A program made the position numbers and the translations under genes. 64,000 bases of DNA from Bullera alba (taxonomy: Eukaryota; Basidiomycota; Tremellomycetes; Tremellales; Bulleraceae). The stretch is from positions 868,001 through 932,000 of the forward strand of contig BCIX01000002.1 of NCBI GenBank assembly GCA_001600095.1. Reading direction: 5' to 3'. Each line of letters begins with the position of its first letter. Within the stretch, counting starts at the first letter, position 1. This document shows, piece after piece, positions 46,524 through 57,681 of the stretch. The notes under the pieces are model-generated. The model did not search any database. It was not told the DNA's origin and saw nothing but the letters and a program-made list of their open reading frames with translations.

Positions 46524-47464
46524 GGTGTGGGATCGCGGAAGGAGGTGACCATCGACTCGAGCGGGCTGATGACTGGAAGCAGCGTGGAGTAGGTTGTCGA
46601 GGACAGAGTACGGTACAGGGTTGTCGCTGTGTTGATTGATTGATCTAGACGACCAATGCTCGCGGCTGTCCCGGCCTCAAGTTACTCTGTGAAAGTGCTG
46701 ACCGGAGATGCGATCAAGGTGCGCTCCCCGACGTAGATGTCTCCTGGTTGCACTACAGTCCCTCTATGCACGGCTATCTGTCCTCTGGGTTGATGAAAGG
46801 AGGTCGCTCTGGGTAGCTCTGGGTGTTGTCGCGGAGTCGGGGTCGGAGATTAACCAGCTTTGGTTTTGGTGCTGCGGGGTAGTCGCTTTCGCGAGGCGGT
46901 GATGCAAGCGACTAGCGTGTGTGTTGTTGGAGCAAGCAACAGTGGCGAGTGATCTACTCTCAAGCTTCTTTGCTACTGATCGCTGTCGACGTGGTGTGTC
47001 TCCTCGTTGGGGACCGTCTTCACCGCTGTCTTCGTCGGTGTCAGTCAAAGCTGTGCCCCTTCCTATAACGCGGACCAAACTCGTCCTTAGCGTGAGCAGC
47101 ACTCGCTTGGCCCAATCCCACGGCCCAGGCCCTGGTGGCGAATCCTCACCTAAAACAAGGGAAAGCGGTCATCGCCGCATGCTATACTGCGATCGAGAGC
47201 CCTCTCTCACGGTCCACCTCTGGTCATCTGTACCAGCCAAGCACCACAAGCTTGCTATAGCCTAGTTAGCATCGTCGTAGCATCTCCCATAGTCACCCAA
47301 GTATAAAACACCTCGACCCAATGTGCAATATGATATATCATCTATGTCCGGCTCATACTCGTCAATCGTAATGCCTCGCGGCCTGAAAACTCCGAGATCA
47401 CCGCTCAATCACTCTTCCTCAACTGGATGTACCAACTCTCTCTCCCGATCCAGCTTCCGCCCGA
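46524..47464. other. Intergenic region upstream of the VHS-GAT gene
   Basis: About 940 bases between two tandem minus-strand genes. No recognised gene; several overlapping short frames are not protein-like. Likely promoter and long 5' UTR of the VHS-GAT gene and 3' UTR of the seven-TM gene. Confidence 0.45.
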
Positions 47465-50400
47465 TCACGCTCTGATCCCAGTCACCCCACTGCCCGTAGA
47501 CAGTTTACTTCCCTTGCCCAACCTCGCGTTCTCCTTTCCGCTCCCAGTGGACATTTTGGCCTTCCTGGCTGAATCCCCATTCTCATCGTTCCGATACACT
47601 GACACTTTCTTCTTGTTGGAACCAGAGGACGCTTTGGCCGGATTGGCCTTTTGGCTTTGTCGGTTGGACGGCTTGGGCAAGGTGTTGTTGTCGAGACCAC
47701 TGATCTCTGACACCAGTGCCAGAGGTTTATCGGCCTTGTCGCGACGCTTCTCTCCCTTGTCCAGGCCCTCCGCCTCCCTCAACTCCACTTCGTCTGCTGG
47801 GCGGACCGACTGTCTCCTGTCCTTGAGCTGTGAGATCATATCACGCTGATGCTTTGATAAGGTGAACCCCTCGGTGACTCGCAGTGGCTGTGGCGATACC
47901 TCGCTCATCGACGTGTATCCCGTATACGCCGAGCTGTATGATTTCTCCGATCTCACCGTCTCGGTCGACTTGCTTGCTTGATGCGTCTTCTGCAGCTCCC
48001 GCATTTGTTGTCGGATAGCCACTGGTGGATGGGCAGTGGTGACTGCTGGTCTTGAGAAGTTTGGCACCGAAGACGATGTTTGGAGGGGTGGATGAGGGTG
48101 GGACGAGATGTTCTGTTGGGAGTATCGATGGTTCAATCCCACTTGGCTGAGAGGATCGTTCTGAAACCCAGCCGGCGGCAATGTAGACCAAATTGGTAGA
48201 GTCGGTAGAGGGTGTTCCTCCGCATCCTCGAATCGGTCCATGGCACTTTCATCCGCGTCGGTACTGGTCCATCCGCTCGAACTGGAAGCTCTTTGCAGGG
48301 CATGTGTCGATGGTACAGGTGGTGCCGATGTCGACATCGTATAGTTCGATTCGTTCATCGACGATAGGCTCATAGCGCTAGCCCTGGATTCCGATCGGTG
48401 AACGACACTGTCCCTATCCCTTCCGCCGACCGATGTGGAGTAGTCTGACATGGTTGGCGAAATGACAAACTCGGCTCGGGTTGGCGTATCCATCGCCATG
48501 ACCATCTCCATCTCCTCGGCAAGCCTTTCCTCGTCGGTGCGGATCGAACTGCCTATACTGGCGATAGAGTGGTTGAACGAGCCGTCTCCATGAAGAATGA
48601 TCGGCGCAAGGTCGGACAAGTTCATCCTGGAACTCTTCTCCGAAAGCACTCTGGAGCTGTCGCCAGCAGAGGCGGGGGATGACAAAGCGATGATAGCACC
48701 TCCGAGCTCGTTGAGCGTTCTCTGCATTCGGGTCGACTCGGCTGTGGCGTTGCTCTCATCGCGTTCGCTCACTGGGGTGAGATCCCTGCCAGCCCTCATC
48801 TCCGCCCTTCGGGTCGCCAAGTTGCTGGGGAAGGGAGGAAGATCGATACCCATATCACCCTCCACCTGGGGCGAGTGTAGCTCATCGATGGACCTCCTGA
48901 TGTCAGACTCAAAGTCCGAGGGGTTGATCTTTGGTAAGCCGAACGACGGTTTGTGCTGGATCACCCTTTGTCTCAACCCATTTTCGTTTGGCGTCGAGTG
49001 GTTCTTCAGGTCACCAAAGTCGGGCGATTTGCCAAAGTCCACGCTGTTGCTCTGACCCCTGGAGTGCCCACGAGCATGACCATGTCGAGAAGGTGTGGCT
49101 AGATCCAGAGAACCTCTGAAATTCGGGATACTGCTCATTGAAATCTCTTGCTCGCTCGCATCGCGTTCGAATGTCGCTTCGCCGATGAAAGAATTGTTAT
49201 CTCCAGCTCCAAACTGGCTTTGCAGTACTCGCTTGGGCGGAGCGGCGCTTTCGAGTCGGTATTCGTTGGAGTTTCGTGCGGGCACTGGTTCAACTCGGAC
49301 ATCGGGGCCAATCTTGATATTGGGGACGAGGCTGCGTTATGTCAGTCCATCGATCTTCAACGCGAAGTATCCTGTAACTCACTTTGGCAGAACACCCGCT
49401 GTAAGCCAGTCCAGCTCGTATCCCTCATCCTGGCCGTGACGGCTACTGGCTCTACTGGTTGATCGGTTATATATGAATGCTGGACCATGGCTCATCCTGC
49501 CTTTCTGGGCAACGTGGATCTCGGCACTTCTGAGTGTCGTCATGCCCTCTCCCTCGGTATCCGCCGTTGCGTTACCTCTATAGTCACCAATCGCGTCGTC
49601 GCTATTGCCCTCGGTGATGTCGCTGACCATGCTGAATCGCTGTTGGCGCCTCTTGTGCTTTGACGGCGACTCGATATTGATGGCAATAGGACTCGGCGGG
49701 ACGTCATGGTCTTGCAAATCATCTTGGATCATGGCGCTGATCCTCCCTGGTAGCATGGATACCACTCCCCCTCTCAGCTTCTTCATCGCCGAAGAAGATG
49801 ATTGACCCGTTTCTCTGGGCATCCTGTCGAGAACCACCATTGCGGGGACCGGTTTCAACATCTCGGCCGTCCTCGAGAGCCTGTTACCAGGCACCACGGC
49901 GTGTCCATGTTCGATCCAAACATCACCCGATTGTCGCGATTGGTTCCCTCGGACTTGTCTCTCGGCAATCTCGTCCCTGAGCGCTTTGTCGACATCATTC
50001 ATCCCACCGACCTGGTTGAGGCCAATGATGGTGTGGGGTCGGGCGCGGAGTGGCCTGGCATGACCAAAGTTCGAGATACTAGGTTTGGCCTCGAGGAAAT
50101 GGGACAATCGGCCTGTCGGTACGGACATTCTCCTATCGTTCGGAGGAGTAAGCTTTGGCGAGATTGACACCGGGAGGGGCAGCTCTGATGTCGGTAGCAG
50201 AGCCAAAGATTGGTGAGATGAGCCAGTTCGGACCGAGCTCTTCTCGCGCTTGGCCTGGCGTGTTGTGCTCTGAGGCCGATATCGCAGGAGGTATGACGCG
50301 AGGATGAGGAACGGAGCGGGTATGAGCAGCGAGATGAGGTAGAGGATTTGAGTGACATTGGTGAGACCGTTCAGCAGCAGCGGCACTGTGAAAGCCTATC

Positions 50401-52358
50401 ATATCAAACGTCAGCTTGACCATACAAGGGCACATCGATCGACTCACATAGCAGAAAATGACGAGAATCAAACCGAGCACTCCCACTCCTTTACCCTGCT
50501 CGCCCCAGCCTTCCATGCCGTCCACCTCTCCATCCACTTCAACCCAATCTCTCTCTCGCTCATTCATCAACCATTCTCTAGACTCCTTGGGCAGTATGGT
50601 CGAGCTATTCTGCCAGTCTACGGCCGACTCGCTCCGCGCGACTGTTGGCGTTGGGGGTAATGGCATATCCGTTGGCATAGGGGGTGGAGGCGGTGCTCTG
50701 GGCGTTGCAACGTTGATCGGTGTTTTCGGCTTTCTCGCTCCTCTCTTCTGGTTCGCCGGCGTGACAGGCTCAATGATTTCGCTGGTATCGGCGTCGTCAT
50801 ACTGATTCGATTGTTGCTCCATGGCAGAGTGATACGAGCCCAATGTCCAAGTCGAAGATCCAGCTCCGGACACTGATCGGTTCTGCGGCACGAATGTGAT
50901 CGCATCCTGGGAATTGGCCAATCTGGTCGCTAGGCTGACTCTGCTGCCTCCCTCTTCAGATTCCATTTTAGCCATCTGCTCTGGTGAGAGCGGGAATGAG
51001 GCTAGAGATCCAAAGTGCCTAGGCGGCAGTGGGTTCGTCGGATCGACCTCGTACGCTGCTACGATGCTGCCACCAGGGGAAGCCATGGTGCCAGTGGTGT
51101 ACTGCGATAGCATGGTCTGATCAGCCCAAGAAGCTGAATGGCCGACAGAAGAGCCGACAGAGCCGATCGTCGCTTTGGAGACTTTGCCTTGATTCTGGTT
51201 GTAGGTGAATGCCGAAGGTGGAGTAGGTCTCATCGGCTGAGCCAGCGACGCAGGTGGTTGAGGAGATGGGCTTCTAGGTGATCTCGTCATGGCTGGTTGC
51301 GGAGAGGAGATGCCTTGATTGTCGGGAGAGTAGTCCCATGTGGGGATGGTGTCGGGAGAAGTTGTCGGACTAGTAACCCAAGAGTTGGGAGAGCTGTCAA
51401 ATTCGGTTGTTCCATCGTTCAAAGCGTCCCTCATTGAAGGTCTCGAGTTGGACGACCTTGGTCTTGATGGCGCTCGAGGGGTTTGCAGAGAGCCATATGA
51501 GAAGTCGGAGATATGAGCGGACGAAGCGTGCGCTACAGGAAGTCAGATCTGCTGCGATGAATTCAAGCTGGAAACAAACTCACAGGGCGAGGTCACCCAG
51601 CTATCTTGGTTGAAGTCCGTCGGGTCCGCCGGATTGGCCTCCTCTCCAACCCTCTCTTCACTACCGTACAACCTGATTCCACCGCGCTGCTTGGCTTGGT
51701 ACGCCCTCCGAGCTCCAAACACCGACATGATTAGGGTGCCGAAGAGAACTAAGGACAGGAAGGCCATGATGACGGCATCACCAATCGAAGGGGCAGCGGC
51801 GCATATCACAGTGACAAATCCCGTCATGGCCAGTGATGCGGGTAGGATTCTTGCGAAGATCGTGGAATGGTCGATACCGCCAGCATCGAAGATGAATCTC
51901 CCAAATCTAGTAGTACTGCGGTCGGCCAGGTGGAAAGTGCAAAGAGCCATAATGGTCGACGGGACGAACGTCGAGGATATCGCTACCATCCACCAATGCC
52001 CCTCTTCCCTCTGTGTCAGAAAGGCCCATCCCACCGACAGACTGATGAAGCATTGTATTGCGAGCAGTAGTATGATCTTCCCCCGCACCGATAGGATGTA
52101 GATATCGTCGTATTCGGATCCCCGGCCGGAAGGCGAATTTGGCCTTGGGGGCAAGTTGAAGAACTCTCGTGGGAGGTTTCGAGCTCGTTTCGGTCGTGGG
52201 ATGACGGTCGATAGTCGCTGTAGCGACGGGATGAGATGGATGTTCGGCAGGTAGGCGAGGAGTGGGGTAAGGTGGTAGAGCGTAACGAGAATGAGGAGAA
52301 GTAGTGAGGGGATGGGTAGCGTGACCAGAACGATGGATGGGAGACCGTTCTCCAGCAT
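47465..52358 (-). CDS. Unrecognised large protein with seven predicted TM segments
   Basis: ATG 52358 starts MLENGLPSIVLVTLPIPSLL. Four exons joined in phase give about 1,580 residues. Hydrophobic segments in order: SIVLVTLPIPSLLLLILVTL; GKIILLLAIQCFISLSVGWA; WWMVAISSTFVPSTIMALCT; ILPASLAMTGFVTVICAAAP; VIMAFLSLVLFGTLIMSVFG. Then come about 390 disordered residues (Ser/Pro-rich), next LGLILVIFCYAFTVPLLLNG (split by an intron) and ILYLISLLIPAPFLILASYL. A very long, Ser-rich tail of about 900 residues follows. A short N-terminus, seven TMs, a long TM5-TM6 loop and a long tail is the layout of a fungal GPCR, but no family motif was recognised. Some segments could be miscounted. The name is left open. 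It is tandem with the VHS-GAT gene. Confidence 0.7.
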
Positions 52359-53698
52359 GATGCCGGATTGAAGGGTGGTCGTGAGGCGCAGTGTCGAAGA
52401 TCGTAATAGGTCGTGATCGGGAGAGAGGCACGTATCCGGCGTTGTGCTCGCTACTCGCTGCTCTTTGCGTAGACCCTTCTCGTCGTTTTGTCGTTACTAG
52501 TCGTCAATTGCAGCGCAAACAAAGCCAAACGTGAAGACAACCCAGAGTCAGATCGAAACTCGAGTCGTTGACATCGGCGTGAGTATTTACATCGTCAGCA
52601 GGCCGTGTCACTCAACGCGTCGTGTAGCGTGTGAAGGTGTGTGGTTGAGTCAGGATGTATGATCGGGCGATAGGGCGAGTATGGGTGCGAGTAGATACCG
52701 TCAGTCAACCAACCCGATCGATGTTCGTCCTCGACATTACACCAGTCCGCGTTTCAGGCACGACGTACGTGCTGACCTTTGAAGTGATCCCGATTGCTCC
52801 AGCTCCTCCTACCTCGCGCCTCTCCTGATGTTCCCACTTCGACAGTTGGCAGGTGGGCGGTGGTTCTCGTTCCCAAAGAAGTCCAACTTGCTTTCGAGTG
52901 ATCCGATCGAATCACAACGACGTGTCTGCCGGCCGCCACGTCGTTGATCCAGCGGTAAGGCCTGCGCCGCCACCTTGCGAAGGCCTGCGGTAAATCCATG
53001 ACAGCTGGCAAATCGCGAGCCTATTCCAGCCAGTCGTCGACGTGACTGCCAATCCGTCTCGCAACTCAAGCTTGAAGCTTGAAGCTTGAAGCTTGAACAT
53101 CCACACCTGCAGTCGACGCTTGGAGGACACTTGGTCGGCCAGTTCGGCTGCTCTCTCTGCTCGGATCATATGGGATTCGATACAGTTAGAATGACTTGGT
53201 GCCCCGATTTTTGAAGAACAGCGACCATGCCGCTTCGCCTTCACCCTCTCCGACCACAGTTCGCTATCCCTCCTCGTCTGCGTCATATATCTTTCATCAC
53301 AGTTCTCTGGTTCTGAACGGCATGCAAGTTGAGCGAGTCTCATGGTCAGTCCGCCTCAGTCTTTCACCGGGCGCAAACACCTCGATTCATAGCCCATGAT
53401 TTCACAACGCTCGAATTGACAGATGTACCAGTGGATCTGATACAGCCCGTGGGAGGGTTACTATACTGCCTGCTTATCGGGGGGATGGGGGACGGAAACG
53501 CCCCAGCCTAGCCGCCACATGTCATCCTCACCTTTGACCTTCTTACCATCAAAGGATGGGTCTAACTGTTGAGACAATGTCGTCTCCGCCGCAAGTCGGT
53601 TTTGCCGCTGTCTAGTCTGGATGTAAGGCTTGAGAATAGGGTACTATTTCACTTATACCAATCTTGAGCACGATTCACATTTTGACAACGAACGAAGA
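52359..53698. other. Intergenic region with a short tandem repeat
   Basis: About 1.3 kb between the divergent seven-TM gene and the hypothetical gene at 53699. No recognised gene; short minus-strand frames at 52754-53343 overlap one another and are not convincing. A 7-bp tandem repeat lies at 53068-53097. Confidence 0.45.
53068..53097. repeat. Four-copy tandem repeat AAGCTTG
   Basis: The 7-bp unit AAGCTTG occurs four times head to tail (53068-53095) and ends with AA. Each unit carries the palindrome AAGCTT. It could be a simple microsatellite or a clustered binding site; the sequence alone does not say which. Confidence 0.85.
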
Positions 53699-54853
53699 AT
53701 GCCATCTCGGGATACGTATCAACCTGAAAATCAAGACCTCTTCGCTCTCTACGATGGGATCCATGTGGTGGAGGACGATGGCGGGGAGGACGGGACATTC
53801 GGAGTTCGTGACAGACCAGAGGACAAGTTCACGACGATCAGTCAACAACAGACCATAACGCAACGACCACGATTCAGCTTACGCCCATCTCACCAATTTG
53901 GATCCATGCGCTTTATCCGAGAGAATACTTCGAGGGATGTGTCGACCGTCTCAGAGATCAGTGCCGCCGAATCAAAGCTTCGAGAGTTGGGACGTGATCC
54001 AATGGACATCGATGTCGCAACATATCGACCTGTGGATCAGATAGCCAATACCAAGAGGAAACGAGTTATTGACGATAATGAAGAAGCATCTCGTGACGAA
54101 GACGGACAGCGTATACAAGATGACATAGCGAGTCGCCGGACAAAGCGACAGCTGACCACACATCCGATTCAATACACACCTGGTCCTGCCCTTGACAAAC
54201 CTCTCAGCCCCATTACCCACTGGCCAGTGGTCGACCAAAACACCTTTCGAATACCACCTCCCGACGCCGAGGACGCAGTTCGGATTGACACCTTTCCGAG
54301 TTCGAACCAGCTTACCCCTCCGATATCGCCACACCATTCCTCTTTCTCCTCATCCGGCCTATCAGAAGTAGATCTTCCTCCCACCCCAGACACACCGATG
54401 GGCAGTCCCTGGACAGGCGATACAGAACCGAGTCAACTGACACCCGAATTACTCAGCGAGGCGCTGTCGTCCATCGCCTCTCAATCGCCTTCGAAGATGG
54501 AAGACAAATACCAAGCGCCATGGTCGTCGGCATATCGCCGGGCGGATGGACTAGGTGCTGAATGGACCTTCGGCGAGGCGCCAGAAATGACCTTGGAGAG
54601 AACTCAGTTTCAAGATTTAAGAGCGAGAGTGGACACAGTTTCAGACGGGTCGTCTCGTGCGTCTGCGGTATCGGATGGGGAAAAGTACCTATACGATGAC
54701 ACGTGCTGGGGACGGGACTCCCTCTTGGTTGGCATCGAGCGTGGGATGGATCTGCTCGGCGTCACGGAGAATCATCATCTCACTGATGCTGAGGACCAGT
54801 CAGGAAAGGGGACACGGAGTGGAAGCCGTACAGCCTGGACGGAGACCGGATGA
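53699..54853 (+). CDS. Hypothetical disordered protein, unrecognised, 384 residues
   Basis: A single open frame from ATG 53699 (MPSRDTYQPENQDLFALYDG) to TGA 54851-54853. The frame is open further upstream but only with non-ATG starts. The protein is polar, rich in Asp, Ser, Thr and Pro, with a basic patch NTKRKRVIDDNEE and a second RRTKRQ, possible nuclear import signals. SP/TP-rich segments occur (LTPPISPHHSS, LPPTPDTPMGSPW). A short helical region (LTPELLSEALSSIASQSPSK) lies in the C-terminal half. No domain was recognised. The length of the open frame and its bias make a real gene likely; upstream exons cannot be ruled out. Confidence 0.6.
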   Translation: MPSRDTYQPENQDLFALYDGIHVVEDDGGEDGTFGVRDRPEDKFTTISQQQTITQRPRFSLRPSHQFGSMRFIRENTSRDVSTVSEISAAESKLRELGRDPMDIDVATYRPVDQIANTKRKRVIDDNEEASRDEDGQRIQDDIASRRTKRQLTTHPIQYTPGPALDKPLSPITHWPVVDQNTFRIPPPDAEDAVRIDTFPSSNQLTPPISPHHSSFSSSGLSEVDLPPTPDTPMGSPWTGDTEPSQLTPELLSEALSSIASQSPSKMEDKYQAPWSSAYRRADGLGAEWTFGEAPEMTLERTQFQDLRARVDTVSDGSSRASAVSDGEKYLYDDTCWGRDSLLVGIERGMDLLGVTENHHLTDAEDQSGKGTRSGSRTAWTETG

Positions 54854-55142
54854 CGGAGGGTCAAGTCGGCTGACGATACGCAACTAACGCAAGACCTGTC
54901 AGAGCGCGGAGCGGAGACATTGGTGTGGTCGAACTGGAGGAGATAGAGGCAGAAGGTCGTGGTTGACGAGGTATCTCTACTTGTACGCTTACGCTTATGA
55001 CTGCCTGTATACATCTATGCACTTCTAGAGATGTCTATGTCGAGATTGCCGAATGGTGTTTGACTGCAATTTACGTGAAGGGAGATCCTCCTCGACGTTC
55101 GTTGGCCGTAGGTCATCCTGCAGCAATGCCAGCGTTTATCCT

Positions 55143-55997
55143 TCACTCCGCCTTGCTCAGATCATCCGCTACGCTGACTACGGCAGCTCCTTCGACGAGA
55201 TGCGGCACATGACCCCAGCTCAGGACTTCGCCCTTCCAGTCTCCCCGCTCCTCCCAGCATTTGACCTTCATTATGCTGGTATTCCGACACGACCGTGACC
55301 GGTCCACTCCCTCCGCTAACGTGAACGATACCGCGGAGGAAATGAGGATTGAGAACAAGGTCGAGAGGAAAGCGCCATGCGAGACAATCAGGATAGTGGG
55401 GCCAGTTGCGTTATGAGAGTCCTTCTCTGTCGACGCGTGCGTTTGCAGGAATCGGCTGAACCACTTGCATATTCTCTGCTGGAACCTGACCGCCAAAAAA
55501 GCCGAGGGTCAGTCTTCGGGCTGAAGATGATAGAAGACCGAGGCCGAACTCACTCTGAGGAAGGCTCAGCATCGTCGGGGAGCTTGTACCCCTTGACCCA
55601 ACGATTACCCTCTAGGCTTCCTAGTCCACGCTCCATAAGCCCCGGCTCCAGACTTAGCGAGATGTTTGGGTGGAATTGAACGAGAATTTCAGCGGTCTGA
55701 CACAGGATGTCAATCACGGCGCTTCAAGTACGGGACCTGGATCGCAATGTCGACAGACCGATCTTGTCACTTGTTACCCACTTCTTTGGCCCGGCTGAGA
55801 CTACTGGAGTGCGCTTCGTCAAAGAGCACATCCTTCAGCGCTTGTCCTAGTAATCTGGCCTCTTCTCGCCCGGTCGCATTCAACTTGGTGTCCTTGTGTC
55901 CTTGGATGATCCCTGCGGCATTGCTATCGGTCAGCTAATGTACTGGCGAAGACACTCACTCGTCGGTCTGACCATGCCGGACAAAGTAAATGAGCAT
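55143..55997 (-). CDS. Histidine phosphatase superfamily (phosphoglycerate mutase-like)
   Basis: ATG 55997 starts MLIYFVRHGQTD, the RHG motif with the catalytic His. The exons join in phase: exon 2 gives DNAAGIIQGHKDTKLNATGR and SLSRAKE, exon 3 gives TAEILVQFHP and the EPGLMERGLGSLEG stretch. The last exon has TGPTILIVSHGAFLSTL with the second catalytic His. The stop is TGA at 55143-55145. The layout fits small fungal members related to fructose-2,6-bisphosphatase/TIGAR-type phosphatases and broad-range phosphatases. The substrate is not readable. It is convergent with the hypothetical gene ending at 54853. Confidence 0.85.
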
Positions 55998-57681
55998 GTC
56001 GAGGTTAAATTGAAAGCGCGACCGCCGCAGCACTCGTGTCTCGTAGTGTTCTTGCGAGATCGGTGGCAGAGACCACTAGTGATTGAGGACGATCACTACT
56101 TCGCTGCATACTTGTGTTCTTCACTGGAATGCGAGGACGACACCACGCCATCAGAGCAGCTACCTGGTGGTCACGGTGAAAGGAGCTTTGCTGATTTGCT
56201 CAGTGCGACCATGAAGCTTCGACAAGTGATTAGCTGCTTCCTGTAGACATTTGAAAAGGATTAGGGAAACAGTCTGATAAAAGCACGTTTTTCTAATGTC
56301 ACTACCGACCTTGAGATGACTTGCAAGCTGCAGAGTCGCAGAGGCGCCTTCGCACGTCGATACAACGACAGCTGGCAGCTTCGTCCACTGCACTCCGTTC
56401 ACTGTCCCGTTAGGGAGCTGTAGGTAGTAACCGCCGCTACAGCAGGGGAGCATCCGCAGACCGCAATACCAAGCTGCACCGCCTGAAGACAAGCTGCCGA
56501 TGTTACGGATACAACACGGCTCTCCCGAGACAGCAGTGATGGTACATACACCAAGGCTAGGTCGGCTCAATCCAGCTGTGATCACCGCAGTATAGCTAGA
56601 CGAGGATAAACTCCTCGCTTGAGGACTTGCTACAACAGGAGCTGAGCAGAGATGAGCTCTCACACAACTGGAGCGCTGTAGTACGGAACGGATGATTCAT
56701 CCGTCACGGCTGCTGTCCTATCTGAAGTCTGCTGAGCAGCTGCTAAGGGTCGATTGAGAAGACTGATCGGAGCTAGACAGCGAAGCGTTACTCACTTCAG
56801 TACATTCCCGGTGCCGAACAGTCGTCTTGGTGGTCTGGAATGGGCCTTATAGGGCCTAATCCACTGATCCAACCTGTGCTTTCGTAGGCTTTCGTCCTCT
56901 TTCGTCACGTCCCAGCACCGCTTCGATATTGAGAATTCAGGGTCAATGCGTGCTAGCCCAGGGTAAGGGTCCAAGTGAAACGGGCCCGGGCCTCGATCAC
57001 CTTGCCTTGCCGCGCCTTTTTCACTGACCCCCCTGAATCGGGTAATTCGAGAAAGTGCATTGTGTATGTGTTTCAACACGAGTGTCGAGTGAGCGAGAGA
57101 GACTCTGCTGGCGGTCACTGCTCTGTCAGTCGCAAATAGCACCGTCTTCGATAGCCTTCTCCTATCCACCTCGACAACAACGACAACTACCCCAAGTACA
57201 GACATCCACCACCACGATGACACCCGACAACGTCACAGAGGATCTCGCAGTGAGTCGATGAGCTAGCTCGTACCGCTTCCCCCTTTTCCTTTTGTGCCGT
57301 GCTTTGGATTCCCTGTTTCATCACGTCGCAGTGACAACAGAGTCACCAAAGAGCAAGGGGTGGACTAGCAATCACCTCGACAACAAGCATCGCATATCAT
57401 ACGTACATCGTTTCACTACACCTCCTCCGTCACCTCCTTGCTCCACCCTTGCACAAAGAGCCCGCAGCTACCTTGACACCCGTTTCGACGAGACGACGCG
57501 CGACGTCGACATCTCACATACCTAGCTTCGCTCTCTTTGTCGCTCAAACATAGATATCAGCTTCGATAGGTATATAGACTGACGATATTACTTCTCCCAA
57601 TCTTCACCTTCGTACCAACCGCTTACTCAACGCCCACTTGCACACTGCGCTCATCCGACGCGTCGCTGGCCGATAGTCCCA
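55998..57681. other. Long intergenic region and leader of the phosphatase gene
   Basis: About 1.7 kb between divergent genes. It contains a minus-strand Cys-rich frame around 56230-56650 without an ATG, a palindrome CGGATGATTCATCCG at 56689-56703, and an upstream ORF at 57217-57261. The last few hundred bases are CT/AC-rich and look like the promoter and 5' UTR of the gene at 57682. Confidence 0.45.
57217..57261 (+). promoter_or_regulatory. Possible upstream ORF in the phosphatase leader
   Basis: ATG 57217 opens MTPDNVTEDLAVSR and stop. A GTGAGT donor lies inside it, and splicing to the CGCAG acceptor near 57330 would still stop at once. If this part is in the transcript, the uORF may limit translation of the gene at 57682. 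Confidence 0.3.

Noticed and set aside
46764..47265. Overlapping frames on both strands upstream of the VHS-GAT gene
   Set aside because: They are mutual shadows with no domain and no splice-compatible partners; a promoter or leader is more likely.
52754..53343. Three overlapping minus-strand frames in the gap after the seven-TM gene
   Set aside because: They overlap each other, run across the tandem repeat, and are rich in Arg/Ser without structure.
56792..57223. 143-codon minus-strand frame near the phosphatase promoter
   Set aside because: It begins at GTG, has low-complexity Trp/Val at the start, and is antisense to a CT-rich leader.
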